From: Comamonas testosteroni
GTDB lineage: Bacteria; Pseudomonadota; Gammaproteobacteria; Burkholderiales; Burkholderiaceae_C
DNA: 64,000 bases
Direction: 5' to 3'
Assembly (NCBI RefSeq): GCF_030505195.1
Contig: NZ_CP129672.1
Span: 1,860,001-1,924,000 of the forward strand
Shown: positions 26,542 to 37,797 of the stretch, piece after piece
Position numbering within the stretch: the first letter of the stretch is position 1
Layout: the number at the start of each line of letters is the position of its first letter
Translations under genes and position numbers: made by a program
The notes under the pieces: model-generated
Databases searched by the model: none
Told to the model about the DNA's origin: nothing
The model's input: the letters and a program-made list of their open reading frames with translations, nothing else

Positions 26542-27372
26542 ATGAACCTGTCCCGGTCACGCCCCGCCAGCCCAGCCCTGCGCAGACCGCGCGAGGCGGG
26601 CGATCCGCGTTCGCCGCGCCGCTGGGCCGTGGGCGGCGCCTTGCTGGGCGCTGTGCTGGCGGTGCTGGCCCAGGCCCCTGCGGCCTGGCTCGCGGCCGGC
26701 GTGCAATCGGTCAGCGCCAACCAGGTACTGCTGCAGGAGCCGCGCGGCACGCTCTGGCGTGGCTCGGCCCGACTGGTGCTCACGGGCGGCAAGGACAGCC
26801 AGGACCAGAGCAGCTTGCCCACGCGTCTGAACTGGACACTGCGCCCCAGCCTGAGTGGCGCCAGCATCAGTCTGCAAAGCGATTGCTGCACCAGCACCCC
26901 GATGCTGGCGCAGTTGCAGCCGGGCTGGAACGCCATGACGGTACGCTTCAAGGACAGCGTGCTGCAACTGCCCGCCGACATGCTGGCCGGCCTTGGCACG
27001 CCCTGGAACACCGTGGCCCTGCAGGGCCAGTTGCGCCTGTCCACGGTCGCTCTGACACTGCAATATCGCGCCGGCCGGGCCACCAGCCAGGGCCTGACGC
27101 GGCTGGAAGCATTGGCCGTATCGTCAAGACTGTCGTCGCTCAAGCCTCTGGGCAGCTACCGCCTCGACATACAGGGCGGAGACAATCCCCAGCTGAATCT
27201 GACCACGCTGGGCGGCGACCTGCAGCTCAGCGGCCAGGGCCAATGGGTGGGCTCGCGCCTGCACTTCAGGGGCGAAGCCTCTGCCAGCCCCGAGCGCGAA
27301 GCCGCTCTGTCGAACTTGCTCAATATCTTGGGGCGCCGCCAGGGTGCGCGCTCCATCATCACCTTTGGTTGA
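26542..27372 (+). CDS. gspN: Type II secretion protein GspN
   Basis: A 276-residue protein with a Pro/Arg-rich N-terminus, a transmembrane helix (WAVGGALLGAVLAVLAQAP, about 31-50) and a periplasmic domain with repeated beta strands (GTLWRGSARLVLTGG, LPADMLAGLGTPWNTVALQG). GspN is non-essential in many systems. It lies directly before gspD. Confidence 0.87.
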   Translation: MNLSRSRPASPALRRPREAGDPRSPRRWAVGGALLGAVLAVLAQAPAAWLAAGVQSVSANQVLLQEPRGTLWRGSARLVLTGGKDSQDQSSLPTRLNWTLRPSLSGASISLQSDCCTSTPMLAQLQPGWNAMTVRFKDSVLQLPADMLAGLGTPWNTVALQGQLRLSTVALTLQYRAGRATSQGLTRLEALAVSSRLSSLKPLGSYRLDIQGGDNPQLNLTTLGGDLQLSGQGQWVGSRLHFRGEASASPEREAALSNLLNILGRRQGARSIITFG

Positions 27373-27375
27373 CCC

Positions 27376-29754
27376 ATGACTCAGCATTCACGCACCGCCT
27401 GGCAAAACACACTGCATTCGATAGCTGTTGCCTCGCTTGCCGTCTGCATTTCAGCACCCATTCATGCTCAAACCCAGAGTGGACAAGCGAATGCCACTCC
27501 TAGTTTGCGACCCGGCGAGCCGGTCACGCTGAACTTCACCAATGCCGATATCGAGGCGGTGTCGCGCGCCATGGCCGCCATCACCAACCGCAACGTGGTG
27601 GTGGATCCGCGCGTCAAGGGCCAGATCACGCTGCTGACCGACAAGGCCGTCTCACCGGCCACGGCCTACCAGCAATATCTGGCGGCGCTGCGCATGCAGG
27701 GCTTCACGGTGACGGAGTCGGCAGGCCTGTTCAAGGTGATTCCAGAAGCCGATGCCAAGCTGCAGTCCAGCGAGGTCTCCGTCGGACAGGGCGGACGCGC
27801 CAGCCAGGGCGGCGGACAGATCGTCACGCAGATCTTCAAGCTCAACTACGAGAACGCCAACAATCTGGTGCCCGTGCTGCGGCCGCTGATCAGCCCCAAC
27901 AACACCATCAACGTCAACCCCGGCAACAACTCGCTGATCATCACCGACTACGCCGACAATCTGCAGCGCATCTCGCGCATCATCGCCAGCACCGATGTCT
28001 CCAACGCCACCGATGTGGAAGTCATCTCGCTGCGCCATGCCGTGGCCGCCGATATGGTGGCCCTGGTCAATCGCCTGATGGAAGGTGGCTCGGCCACCGC
28101 CGGCGGCGCGATCCAGGCGGGAGCGGGTGCCGCCACAGGCCAGGCCGATACCAGCTTCCGCACCTCCATACTGGCCGAGCCGCGCAGCAACTCGGTGCTG
28201 ATCCGCGCCGCCAACCCCGCCAAGCTGTCGCTGATCCGCTCGCTGATCGCACGTCTGGACCAGCCGGCCATGACGGGCAATGGCGACGACGGCAATATCC
28301 ATGTGGTGTATCTCAAGAACGCCGACGCGGTGTCCCTGGCCGCCACGCTGCGTGCTGCCATCAACGCCCAGACCAGCGCCAGCACCGCCCTGGGCGGCCA
28401 GCCTGGCATGACGGCGGCGGCCGGCTCGACCATCAATGCAGCAAGCTCCCAGCCCATGATCTCGCGCGGCACGGACGGCAGCGCAACCGTCGGCCTGGGC
28501 GGCGGCAACAGCGGCCCCAGCTCGCGCTTCGGCACCGCACAGCAACCATCCACGGGCGGCATGATCCAGGCCGACCCCACGACCAACTCGCTGATCATCA
28601 CCGCCCCCGGCCCGCTGTACCGTCAATTGCGCACCGTCATCGACAAGCTCGACGGCCGCCGCGCCCAGGTGCTGATCGAAGCGCTGATTGTCGAAGTCTC
28701 CGCCGACAAGGCGGCCCAGCTGGGCGTGCAGTGGAGCTCGGTGATCCGCAACAACGGCCGCGTGCTGGGCGTGCTTGGCAACGGCACCTCCATCAGCGGC
28801 ATCTCCAACATCTTCGGCCTGTCGGGTGCGGTGGGCAGTCTGGTCAACGGCACGCCCCTGACCGACAGCCAGGCCTCGGCCATCGGCGGCATGAAGGGCA
28901 TGAACCTGGGCTTCACCCAGAGCGTCAACGGCAACACCAGCCTGGGTGCCCTGGTCAACCTGATGCAGGGCGACGGCGACACCAACATCCTCTCCACACC
29001 CAATCTGATGACGCTGGACAACGAGGAGGCCAGCATCATGGTGGGCGAGAACGTCCCCTTCCCCACGGGCTCCTATACCAACACTGCGGGCACCTCGGGC
29101 TCGGTCAATCCCTTCACCACCTATGAGCGCAAGGACGTGGGTACGCTGCTCAAGATTCGCCCGCAGATCAACGAGAACGGCACCATCAAGATGGCCGTCT
29201 ACCAGGAGAACTCGGCAGTCAAGCAGGGAACGGCCAATGCCCAGTCCGGCGCCACCACCACCAAGCGCTCCATCGAGTCGAATGTGCTGGTCGAGGACGG
29301 CGCCATCGTGGTGCTGGGCGGCCTGATTGCCGACGAATACAGCCAGAGCCAGGAGCGCGTGCCGCTGCTGGGCGACATTCCCCTGCTGGGCAACCTGTTC
29401 CGCAACACCAGCCGCGCGCGCAAGAAAACCAATCTGATGGTGTTTCTGCGCCCCACCGTGCTGCGCGACGCCAACTCCACCAGTCAGCTTTCGCAGGACC
29501 GCTATGAGTCCATTCGCGGCATGCAGCAAACCGTGCAGCCCGACCCCAATCTGCTGATGCGCAACGTCAATGCAGCGCCCTTGCTGCCCGCATCCAGCGG
29601 CGCTACGCAGGCAAGCGCGCCCAATGTGGTCATCGTGCCTGGAGCCAAGCCCGAGATCGTGGACTTCACGCGCCCCGGCCAGCCCACGGTGAACGGCCAG
29701 CCCGTGACCGTGACGCCTGCAACGCCCGCCACCCTGCCTGCGGGCACCCTGTAA
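27376..29754 (+). CDS. gspD: Type II secretion secretin GspD
   Basis: A 792-residue outer-membrane secretin. Signal peptide to about residue 32 (ISAPIHAQ). N0 domain ([20 protein letters not shown]), N1-N3 repeats ([60 protein letters not shown]) and the C-terminal secretin barrel with [12 protein letters not shown] and [14 protein letters not shown]. Gly/Ser-rich inserts appear in N2 and N3. Forms the pore for folded exoproteins. Confidence 0.97.
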   Translation: MTQHSRTAWQNTLHSIAVASLAVCISAPIHAQTQSGQANATPSLRPGEPVTLNFTNADIEAVSRAMAAITNRNVVVDPRVKGQITLLTDKAVSPATAYQQYLAALRMQGFTVTESAGLFKVIPEADAKLQSSEVSVGQGGRASQGGGQIVTQIFKLNYENANNLVPVLRPLISPNNTINVNPGNNSLIITDYADNLQRISRIIASTDVSNATDVEVISLRHAVAADMVALVNRLMEGGSATAGGAIQAGAGAATGQADTSFRTSILAEPRSNSVLIRAANPAKLSLIRSLIARLDQPAMTGNGDDGNIHVVYLKNADAVSLAATLRAAINAQTSASTALGGQPGMTAAAGSTINAASSQPMISRGTDGSATVGLGGGNSGPSSRFGTAQQPSTGGMIQADPTTNSLIITAPGPLYRQLRTVIDKLDGRRAQVLIEALIVEVSADKAAQLGVQWSSVIRNNGRVLGVLGNGTSISGISNIFGLSGAVGSLVNGTPLTDSQASAIGGMKGMNLGFTQSVNGNTSLGALVNLMQGDGDTNILSTPNLMTLDNEEASIMVGENVPFPTGSYTNTAGTSGSVNPFTTYERKDVGTLLKIRPQINENGTIKMAVYQENSAVKQGTANAQSGATTTKRSIESNVLVEDGAIVVLGGLIADEYSQSQERVPLLGDIPLLGNLFRNTSRARKKTNLMVFLRPTVLRDANSTSQLSQDRYESIRGMQQTVQPDPNLLMRNVNAAPLLPASSGATQASAPNVVIVPGAKPEIVDFTRPGQPTVNGQPVTVTPATPATLPAGTL

Positions 29755-29767
29755 GCGAAGGCCACGC

Positions 29768-31129
29768 ATGCGCTATCCACTGCCCTATGGCTTTGCCCGC
29801 AGCAGCCAGCTGCTGATCGAGGATGACGGCCAGGAGCCCGTGCTCTGGCATGGTCCGCAGCCCGACTGGTCGGCCATCTCCGAAGTGCAGCGCAAGCATG
29901 CAGTGCAACGCTGGCAGTTGCTGGACAGCGGCGCGCTGGCCCACCGCATCAGCGCGGCCTATGCGCAAAGCGACTCCAGCGCGGCCATGGTGGTCAGCGA
30001 GGTCGAGTCTGATGCCGATCTGACGCGCATGATGCAGGAGCTGCCAGCCGTGGAGGACTTGCTGGAAACCGCCGACGACGCCCCCATCATCCGCATGCTC
30101 AACGCCCTGCTCACGCAGGCGGCGCGCGACGGTGCCTCGGACATCCACATCGAGCCCTACGAGCGCCATTCCAGCGTGCGCTTTCGCGTGGACGGCGATC
30201 TGCGTGAGGTGGTACAGCCCAATCGCGCCCTGCATGCTGCCCTGATCAGCCGCCTGAAGATCATGGCCGACCTGGACATTGCTGAGAAACGCCTGCCGCA
30301 GGACGGCCGCATCAGCCTGCGCCTGGGCACGCGAGCCATTGACGTGCGCGTCTCCACCCTGCCCAGCGCCCACGGCGAGCGCGCCGTGCTGCGTCTGCTG
30401 GACAAGAGCGAGAGCAAGCTCAGCCTGGAAGCCGTGGGCATGGGCGGCGAGACGCTCAGACGCTTCACCCATCTGACGGCGCAGCCGCACGGCATCGTGC
30501 TGGTCACCGGCCCCACGGGCTCGGGCAAGACCACCACGCTCTATGCCGCGCTGCAGCGCATGGACTCCAGTCACAGCAACATCATGACGGTGGAAGACCC
30601 CATCGAATATGAGCTGGCCGGCGTGGGCCAGACCCAGGTCAACGCCAAGATCGAGCTGACCTTTGCCAAGGCCTTGCGCGCTTTGCTGCGCCAGGACCCG
30701 GACGTGATCATGATCGGCGAAATCCGCGACTTCGAAACCGCGCAGATCGCCATCCAGGCTTCGCTCACCGGCCACCTGGTGCTGGCCACGCTGCACACCA
30801 ACGACGCACCCAGCGCCGTCACCCGTCTGATCGACATGGGGGTCGAGCCGTTTTTGCTGTCCTCCTCGCTGCTGGGTGTGCTGGCACAGCGCCTGGTGCG
30901 CAAGGTCGACCCAAGCGAGCCCAGCGGCTACCGGGGCCGCACCGGCATCTTCGAGCTGCTGGCGGTGGACGATGCCATTCGCGCCCAGATCCATCGCGGC
31001 GCCAGCGAGGCAGAGATTCGCGAGACCGCCATGGCCGCCGGCATGCAGCTCATGCGCGAGGATGGCGAACGCCTGGTGCGCGAAGGCGTCACCACGCAAG
31101 CCGAAGTCATGCGCGTCACGCGGGACTGA
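29768..31129 (+). CDS. gspE: Type II secretion ATPase GspE, without the four-Cys zinc module
   Basis: A 453-residue traffic ATPase: short N-terminal domain, Walker [16 protein letters not shown] (about residue 250), Asp box EDPIEYEL, Walker [15 protein letters not shown] and His box [16 protein letters not shown]. In usual GspE proteins a CXXC...CXXC metal-binding insert follows the AQRLVR motif; here [22 protein letters not shown] runs straight across with no Cys, so the module is missing. It follows gspD by 13 bases and ends the operon. Confidence 0.95.
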   Translation: MRYPLPYGFARSSQLLIEDDGQEPVLWHGPQPDWSAISEVQRKHAVQRWQLLDSGALAHRISAAYAQSDSSAAMVVSEVESDADLTRMMQELPAVEDLLETADDAPIIRMLNALLTQAARDGASDIHIEPYERHSSVRFRVDGDLREVVQPNRALHAALISRLKIMADLDIAEKRLPQDGRISLRLGTRAIDVRVSTLPSAHGERAVLRLLDKSESKLSLEAVGMGGETLRRFTHLTAQPHGIVLVTGPTGSGKTTTLYAALQRMDSSHSNIMTVEDPIEYELAGVGQTQVNAKIELTFAKALRALLRQDPDVIMIGEIRDFETAQIAIQASLTGHLVLATLHTNDAPSAVTRLIDMGVEPFLLSSSLLGVLAQRLVRKVDPSEPSGYRGRTGIFELLAVDDAIRAQIHRGASEAEIRETAMAAGMQLMREDGERLVREGVTTQAEVMRVTRD

Positions 31130-31203
31130 GCGCCCCCGCGACTCACTTGCGCCAGCGCAGTGACGCAGCAAGGCAGGGCCGCGAGCAGCAACCGCACGCA
31201 ATC

Positions 31204-31223
31204 GGCCCGCCGCCTGGCGGGCC
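31204..31223. terminator. GC hairpin after gspE
   Basis: GGCCCGCC and GGCGGGCC form an 8-bp stem with a GCCT loop, followed only by CTTCAC. A weak terminator or pause. Confidence 0.35.
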
Positions 31224-31279
31224 CTTCACGCATGGCCTCGGTCAGCACCGGTCATTGAGCCTTTGCCAGAATCATCGGC

Positions 31280-31564
31280 ATGCTTGAAAACCTTCGCACT
31301 TCCGTCCAGCCCTATGGCGGCGATCTGTTTCTGCTGCTGATCGCCCTGGCCATTGTCAGCCTTGCCGTGCTGTTCAACCTCAAAGGCCGTTTCCCCGTGG
31401 ATCAGCTACGCCGCGTGATCCGCATGGCGGCGCTGGTGGCCTTGCTGGGCTCGGTATTCGCCATGCAGGCCGGCAGCACCTATTACGCCATGGCCGCCGT
31501 GTTGCTGGCCTGGGGCGTGCTGGTCGGCATTATTCTTGGACGTGAGCTCGGCCGCAAGCGCTGA
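31280..31564 (+). CDS. Small integral membrane protein of unknown function
   Basis: A 94-residue protein with three hydrophobic segments: about 17-35 (LFLLLIALAIVSLAVLFNL), 48-64 (AALVALLGSVFAMQAGS) and 68-86 (AMAAVLLAWGVLVGIILG), ending GRELGRKR. The positive-inside pattern places the C-terminus in the cytoplasm. I do not recognise the family. It lies between gspE and an oxidoreductase gene in the segment that separates gspE from gspF. Confidence 0.6.
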   Translation: MLENLRTSVQPYGGDLFLLLIALAIVSLAVLFNLKGRFPVDQLRRVIRMAALVALLGSVFAMQAGSTYYAMAAVLLAWGVLVGIILGRELGRKR

Positions 31565-31610
31565 TTCAAAAAAGCGCTGAGAGCCATCAAAACCATATGG
31601 ATCAATCGCC

Positions 31611-32615
<1,005 letters not shown>

Positions 32616-32742
32616 TTGCTCCCCAGGCAGCTCCCTCCTCTCTCGCTGTGCGGCAGGAGGAAGCTCAGGGATAGCGGCGTCCCGGCGTCCCGGCGTGGGA
32701 GCATGCCAAACTCCTGCGTCGTTCACCTCTCGGATTTCGCCC

Positions 32743-33432
32743 ATGAGCCGTTCCGCCCGTCTGCTGCAATTGCTGGATACGCTGCGCCGCGCCCGTCTGC
32801 CGCAGACCGGGCCCGAGCTGGCCCAGGCGCTGGGCATCAGCCTGCGCACGCTGTACCGCGACATTGCCACCTTGCGCACTCAGGGCGCCGACATTCTGGG
32901 CGACCCCGGCATAGGCTTCGAGATGCGGCCCGGCTTTTTGCTGCCGCCCCTGATGTTCAACGCCGACGAGCTGGAGGCGCTGCTGTTGGGCGCGCGCTGG
33001 GCCAGCCTGCAGGCCGATCCGCAATTGGCCCAGGCCGCCACCGCCGCCATGGACCGCATACGCTCGGCACTGCCGCTGGAGCTGCGCATCGCCGTCGACA
33101 CCAGCGGTCTGCTGGTTCCCAATATGCAGACAGACCCGCCGGCCGAGCCCTGGCAGGCCGCGCTGCGCCGCGCCATCCGCGCCGAACACAAGGTCGTGCT
33201 GCACTACCGAGACCAGCATGGCGTGCCAAGCCAGCGCCGGGTCTGGCCGTTTGCCATGGCCTACTTCGAGCGCTCCCGCGTGGTATCGGCCTGGTGCGAG
33301 CTGCGCCAGGCCTTTCGTCACTTTCGCGCCGACCGTGTGGATGCCCTGGAGGATCTGGGCGAACGCTATCCACAAAGGCGCCAGGCGCTGATACAGCGCT
33401 GGCTGGACGAAACCGGCTACACGCTGGATTGA
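32743..33432 (+). CDS. YafY-type transcriptional regulator (HTH plus WYL)
   Basis: A 229-residue regulator with an N-terminal DeoR-like winged helix (RLLQLLDTLRRARL through LGISLRTLYRDIATLRTQG, about 5-55) and a C-terminal WYL domain (about 140-215; VVLHYRDQHG, VWPFAMAYFERSRVV). WYL domains bind ligands such as nucleotides or ssDNA. ATG 32743 is the family start; upstream in-frame codons look unconserved. It may control the adjacent GST or oxidoreductase gene, which is inference. Confidence 0.85.
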   Translation: MSRSARLLQLLDTLRRARLPQTGPELAQALGISLRTLYRDIATLRTQGADILGDPGIGFEMRPGFLLPPLMFNADELEALLLGARWASLQADPQLAQAATAAMDRIRSALPLELRIAVDTSGLLVPNMQTDPPAEPWQAALRRAIRAEHKVVLHYRDQHGVPSQRRVWPFAMAYFERSRVVSAWCELRQAFRHFRADRVDALEDLGERYPQRRQALIQRWLDETGYTLD

Positions 33433-33525
33433 ACGGTGCTGCTGACAGAAACTGTCAGCCCCCGCTCCTACATTGGCTGCATGGCGTTTTTGCCATGTCA
33501 CAACAGCCCGCCAAGGAGAACCGCA

Positions 33526-34182
33526 ATGTCCACACCTCACCAGCCCAAGCTGCGCTTTTTCAGCAACCCCAGATCACGCGCCCGCATGGTGCGCTGGATG
33601 CTGGAGGAATGCGGTGCCGACTATGAAACCGTTGAGCTGGAATTCGGACCCGAGATGAAGTCGCCCGAGTACCTGTCCATCAACCCCATGGGCAAGGTCC
33701 CGGCGCTGCAGCATGGCGATGCCGTGGTCACCGAGACCGGAGCCATCCTCGCCTATCTGGCCGATCTTTTCCCCGAGAAGCGACTGGCCCCGGCGATGGG
33801 CAGCCCGGAGCGCGCCGGCTACTTTCGCTGGTTGTTCTTTGTCGCCGGGCCGGTGGAGGCCGTCACGACCGCCCGCAACGAAGGCTGGCTGCAATCGCAA
33901 ACTCATCAGCAGGCCATAAGCGCGGGCTTTGGCCGCTTTGACGATGTGCTGAACACATTGCTGCATGCGGTGGCCGGCAAACGCTATGTCTGCGGCGACC
34001 ACTTCACGGCCGCCGATCTGTATCTGGCCAGCTATATCGGCTGGAGCATGATGGACGGCAGCTTGCCCAGGCGGCCCGAATTCGAGGCCTATGCCACGCC
34101 GCTGCTGCAGCGTGCAGCCTCGGTGCGCGCCGATGAGATGGACGGCGATATGCAAGCCGCCGCCATGGCACCAGTCGTTTAA
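33526..34182 (+). CDS. Glutathione S-transferase family protein
   Basis: A 218-residue GST: N-terminal thioredoxin-like domain (about 5-85; PRSRARMVRWMLEECGADYE, then NPMGKVPALQ and the gamma-Glu-binding TETGAILAYLAD) and an all-helical C-terminal domain (FTAADLYLASYIGWSMM). ATG 33526 is chosen for its AAGGAGA ribosome site seven bases upstream. Substrate unknown. Confidence 0.9.
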   Translation: MSTPHQPKLRFFSNPRSRARMVRWMLEECGADYETVELEFGPEMKSPEYLSINPMGKVPALQHGDAVVTETGAILAYLADLFPEKRLAPAMGSPERAGYFRWLFFVAGPVEAVTTARNEGWLQSQTHQQAISAGFGRFDDVLNTLLHAVAGKRYVCGDHFTAADLYLASYIGWSMMDGSLPRRPEFEAYATPLLQRAASVRADEMDGDMQAAAMAPVV

Positions 34183-34253
34183 GGTTTTGGCCCGTAGCGC
34201 CTGCCAGTCAGGCGCAGGGCCATCAACACCTGGAGCAAACCGCTGCCAACCAC

Positions 34254-35003
34254 TCAGCGCGCCAAGTAACCGCCGTCGACCGGGTAATAAGCGCCCGTCA
34301 CAAACGACGCGCGGTCACTGGCCAGCCAGGCCACCAGCTCGGCGATCTCCTCGGGCTGGCCCAGGCGTCCCATGGGGTGGGCCGCCACCAGCGCCGCATG
34401 CGTGCTCGGGTCCTGCTCCAGACCGCTGATCATGGGAGTGTGGATAAAGCCCGGCCCCACGGCATTGACCCGCACGCCTCTGGCCGAATATTCGAGCGCT
34501 GCCGCCTTGGTCAGGCCCAGCACGCCATGCTTGGCGGCCGTGTAGGCCGCAGAGTTGGCAAAGCCCACGGCACCGAGGATGGACGCCATATTGATGATGG
34601 AGCCGCCGCCGCCCTGCAGCATGGCGGCGATCTGGTATTTGCAGGCATAGAACACGCCAGAGAGATTGACGCGCAGCACCTGCTCCCAGGCATCCAGTGG
34701 ATAGTCGGCCGTGGGCGCACTGACACCGCCGATGCCGGCGTTGTTGCAGGCCACATCCAGACGGCCGAAGTGGCGCATGGTCAAGGCCACCAGCGCTTCA
34801 TGATCCGCCGCGCTGCCGGCGTCGGCGCGCAGATACAGTGCCTCGGCACCCAGCTCGCGCACCAGGGCTGCGGTCTCCTGGCCCTGCTCCTCGTTGAGGT
34901 CGGCCAGCACCACCCGCGCGCCTTCCCGGGCCCATGTCAGCGCCACACAGCGGCCTATGCCGGACGCAGCCCCCGTCACCAATGCAACCTTGTCCTTGAG
35001 CAT
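34254..35003 (-). CDS. SDR-family NAD(P)-dependent oxidoreductase
   Basis: A 249-residue classical short-chain dehydrogenase. Cofactor loop TGAASGIG (about 11-18), Asp in VVLADLNEE suggesting NAD preference, NNAGIG, catalytic Ser in NMASILGA and YTAAKHG, and the C-terminal YYPVDGGY. ATG 35003 is supported by a GGGAGG ribosome site. Convergent with the GST gene. Confidence 0.92.
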   Translation of the reverse strand: MLKDKVALVTGAASGIGRCVALTWAREGARVVLADLNEEQGQETAALVRELGAEALYLRADAGSAADHEALVALTMRHFGRLDVACNNAGIGGVSAPTADYPLDAWEQVLRVNLSGVFYACKYQIAAMLQGGGGSIINMASILGAVGFANSAAYTAAKHGVLGLTKAAALEYSARGVRVNAVGPGFIHTPMISGLEQDPSTHAALVAAHPMGRLGQPEEIAELVAWLASDRASFVTGAYYPVDGGYLAR

Positions 35004-35178
35004 CGAAACCTCCCGTTCTTGAATCGGCAGACCATTGTGCCGACCTCGCCCGCGACCGTCATGACCTGCCTCAAGTCTGCGGCGTGCTCTCCAATGCCGA
35101 TGTGCTGACATCATTAGTCGCTACCATCCCAAGAACGTAAACATGTCCTAACCCGTCACCCGTCAGATCGATTCGCGC

Positions 35179-36402
35179 ATGCCCGCCTTTACCTTTGAAG
35201 CCCTGGATGCCCAGGGCCAGACCCGCAAGGGCACCCTGGAAGCCGACAACGCCCGTGCCGCGCGCAGCCAGCTGCGCAGTCAGGCCCTGGTGCCGCTGCA
35301 GGTCGAACCCGTGGCCGCAGGCCAGGGCCGGGGCCGGACAGGCGCATCCGGATGGCTCACGCGCCCGGCCTTCAACTCCACGAGTCTGGCAGTCTGGACC
35401 CGCCAGCTCTCGGGGCTGGTCAGCTCCGGCCTGCCCATAGAGCGCGCGCTGGCCGCGCTGGCCGAGGAAGCCGAGGACGAACGCCAGCATCAACTGGTCG
35501 CCGCGCTGAGGGCAGAAGTCAATGCCGGCTCCAGCTTTGCCAGGGCGCTGGAGCAGCATCCACGCGAGTTTTCCGACATCTTCTGCGCCGTGATCGGTGC
35601 CGGCGAATCCAGCGGCAGCCTGGGCCCGGTGCTGGAGAACCTGGCCGACGACCTGGAGGCGCGTCAGGCACTGCAGTCCAAGCTCATCGGCGCCTCGCTG
35701 TATCCGGCCATCGTGACGCTGGTGGCCATCGTCATCGTGACCTTTCTGGTCAGCTATGTCGTGCCGCAGGTCGCCGGCGTGTTTGCCGGCACCAAGCGTG
35801 CGCTGCCGTTTCTCACCGTGCTCATGCTCGGCATCAGCAGCTTTGTGCGCAGCTATGGCTGGTTCATGCTGGCCGTGCTGCTGCTGGCTGCCGCGGGTTT
35901 TCGGCTGGCGCTCAAGAACGAGGCGTTTCGCGAGCGCTTCGATGCCCAGTGGCTGCATCTGCCACTCATAGGCCGGCTCTCGCGCAGCTATAACGCGGCG
36001 CGCTTTGCCGGTACCCTGGCCATGCTGGCCGGAGCGGGCGTGCCCATTCTCAAGGCCTTGCAGGCCGCCGCCGAGACGCTGAACAACCGCGCACTGCGCG
36101 CCGATGCCATGGATGCGCTGGTGCTGGTGCGCGAAGGCGCGCCACTGGCCTCGGCCCTGGCACAGAAGAAGCGCTTTCCGGGCCTGCTCGCCATGTTCGC
36201 CCGACTGGGCGAGCAGACGGGCCAGCTGCCGCTGATGCTGCAGCGTGCCGCCACCCAGCTGTCCACCGAAGTCCAGCGTCGTGCCATGCACCTGGCCACG
36301 ATTTTGGAGCCCCTGCTCATCGTCGTCATGGGGCTGGTGGTCATGCTCATCGTGCTGGCTGTGCTCATGCCCATCATCCAGCTCAACCAGTTCGTCAAAT
36401 AG
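35179..36402 (+). CDS. gspF: Type II secretion inner-membrane platform protein GspF
   Basis: A 407-residue platform protein with two repeats of the cytoplasmic helical domain (TRQLSGLVSSGLPIERALAA and FAGTLAMLAGAGVPILKALQ), three transmembrane helices (LYPAIVTLVAIVIVTFLV; FMLAVLLLAAAG; LLIVVMGLVVMLIVLAVLMP) and the GspF N-terminus MPAFTFEALDAQGQTRKGTL. It lies about 4 kb downstream of gspE, separated by five genes without obvious secretion function, and has its own upstream region. Confidence 0.95.
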   Translation: MPAFTFEALDAQGQTRKGTLEADNARAARSQLRSQALVPLQVEPVAAGQGRGRTGASGWLTRPAFNSTSLAVWTRQLSGLVSSGLPIERALAALAEEAEDERQHQLVAALRAEVNAGSSFARALEQHPREFSDIFCAVIGAGESSGSLGPVLENLADDLEARQALQSKLIGASLYPAIVTLVAIVIVTFLVSYVVPQVAGVFAGTKRALPFLTVLMLGISSFVRSYGWFMLAVLLLAAAGFRLALKNEAFRERFDAQWLHLPLIGRLSRSYNAARFAGTLAMLAGAGVPILKALQAAAETLNNRALRADAMDALVLVREGAPLASALAQKKRFPGLLAMFARLGEQTGQLPLMLQRAATQLSTEVQRRAMHLATILEPLLIVVMGLVVMLIVLAVLMPIIQLNQFVK

Positions 36403-36444
36403 GCCGGCCGCGCCCGTAGCGGTGCGGAAGCGCACACTCCAGCT

Positions 36445-36460
36445 TGGCGCAATTCTTGCT
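36445..36460 (+). promoter_or_regulatory. Sigma-54 promoter of amt
   Basis: TTGGCGCAATTCTTGC has GG and GC exactly 10 bases apart, the -24/-12 rule, and close agreement with TGGCAC-N5-TTGC. A GTGCG-N4-CGCAC palindrome (36422-36435) just upstream resembles half of an NtrC site, although NtrC usually binds further away. Confidence 0.65.
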
Positions 36461-36472
36461 TTCTTTTAGTGC

Positions 36473-36493
36473 ATTGCGGGTTTTTCCCGCAAT
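36473..36493 (+). other. Hairpin in the amt leader
   Basis: ATTGCGGG and CCCGCAAT form a perfect 8-bp stem with a T5 loop, right at or after the expected start of transcription. It may be the end of a gspF transcript or part of the amt 5' leader. Confidence 0.45.
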
Positions 36494-36533
36494 TTCGCAC
36501 CAATAAATAGCAAATTTCAGCTGGAGCGTTTTC

Positions 36534-37736
36534 ATGCAAGCACTAAAACAGGGCGCAGATGCCCTGTTCATTTTGATGGGCGCCGTCATGGTCCTGGCCA
36601 TGCACGCCGGTTTCGCCTTTCTGGAGCTGGGCACCGTGCGCCGCAAGAACCAGGTCAATGCCCTGGTCAAGATCCTGGTCGACTTCTCGGTCTCCACCGT
36701 GGTCTATTTCGCGCTCGGCTATGGCGTGGCCTACGGCACGCACTTTTTCGTGGGCGCCGAGCAGCTGGCGGCACTCAACGGCTATGGCCTGGTCAAGTTC
36801 TTCTTTCTGCTGACCTTCGCCGCCGCCATTCCCGCCATCATCTCGGGCGGCATTGCCGAACGCGCCAAGTTCTGGCCCCAGTTGATCGCCACGGCCGTGA
36901 TCGTGGGCCTGATCTACCCCTTCTTCGAGGGCATTGTCTGGAACCAGCATTTCGGCGTGCAGGCCTGGATCAAGGCGCTGACCGGCTCCGAATTCCACGA
37001 CTTTGCCGGCAGCGTGGTGGTCCACGCCGTCGGCGGCTGGATCGCCCTGGGCGCCGTGCTGCTGCTGGGCCCGCGCCGCAACCGCTACCGCCAGGGCGGA
37101 GCGATTGCCGCCACACCACCCTCCAGCATTCCCTTCCTGGCGCTGGGCGCCTGGATTTTGATCGTGGGCTGGTTCGGCTTCAATGTGATGAGTGCCCAGA
37201 ATCTGGACAAGATCTCCGGTCTGGTCGCCGTGAACTCGCTGATGGCCATGGTGGGCGGCACTCTGGCCGCCCTGGCGGTGGGCAAAAACGACCCGGGGTT
37301 TGTGCACAACGGCCCGCTGGCCGGCCTGGTTGCCGTCTGCGCGGGCTCGGATCTGATGCACCCTCTGGGGGCGCTGGTCGTGGGGGCTGCCGCCGGTGCC
37401 ATCTTTGTATTCATGTTCACGCTGACGCAGAACAAATGGAAGATCGACGACGTGCTGGGCGTGTGGCCGCTGCACGGTCTGTGCGGCGCCTGGGGCGGCA
37501 TTGCGGCCGGCATCTTCGGCACGCAGGCGCTGGGCGGGCTTGGCGGTGTGCACCCTCTGGCCCAGCTCATAGGCACGCTGATGGGCGTGGCCTGGGCAGC
37601 GCTGGGCGGCCTGCTGGTCTACGGCCTGCTCAAGAAAACCGTGGGGCTGCGCCTGAGCCAGGAGCAGGAGTTCGACGGCGCAGACCTGTCCATACACCAC
37701 ATCAGTGCCACGCCCGAGCGCGAAGCCAACTGGTGA
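36534..37736 (+). CDS. amt: Ammonium transporter (Amt/MEP/Rh family)
   Basis: A 400-residue inner-membrane channel with about eleven transmembrane segments. Amt signatures: GFAFLELGTVRRKNQVNALVK, FAAAIPAIISGGIAERAKFW, the first twin-His residue in FAGSVVVHAVGGWIALGAVLL and the second in VLGVWPLHGLCGAWGGIAAG. Unlike many amt genes it has no glnK beside it. The sigma-54 site upstream points to NtrC-controlled nitrogen-limitation expression. Confidence 0.94.
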   Translation: MQALKQGADALFILMGAVMVLAMHAGFAFLELGTVRRKNQVNALVKILVDFSVSTVVYFALGYGVAYGTHFFVGAEQLAALNGYGLVKFFFLLTFAAAIPAIISGGIAERAKFWPQLIATAVIVGLIYPFFEGIVWNQHFGVQAWIKALTGSEFHDFAGSVVVHAVGGWIALGAVLLLGPRRNRYRQGGAIAATPPSSIPFLALGAWILIVGWFGFNVMSAQNLDKISGLVAVNSLMAMVGGTLAALAVGKNDPGFVHNGPLAGLVAVCAGSDLMHPLGALVVGAAAGAIFVFMFTLTQNKWKIDDVLGVWPLHGLCGAWGGIAAGIFGTQALGGLGGVHPLAQLIGTLMGVAWAALGGLLVYGLLKKTVGLRLSQEQEFDGADLSIHHISATPEREANW

Positions 37737-37797
37737 GGGCGTGGCGGGCTGCGTATCATCAGAGCTTGTCTGCACATCCGCTTAAAGCCGTACCGCC

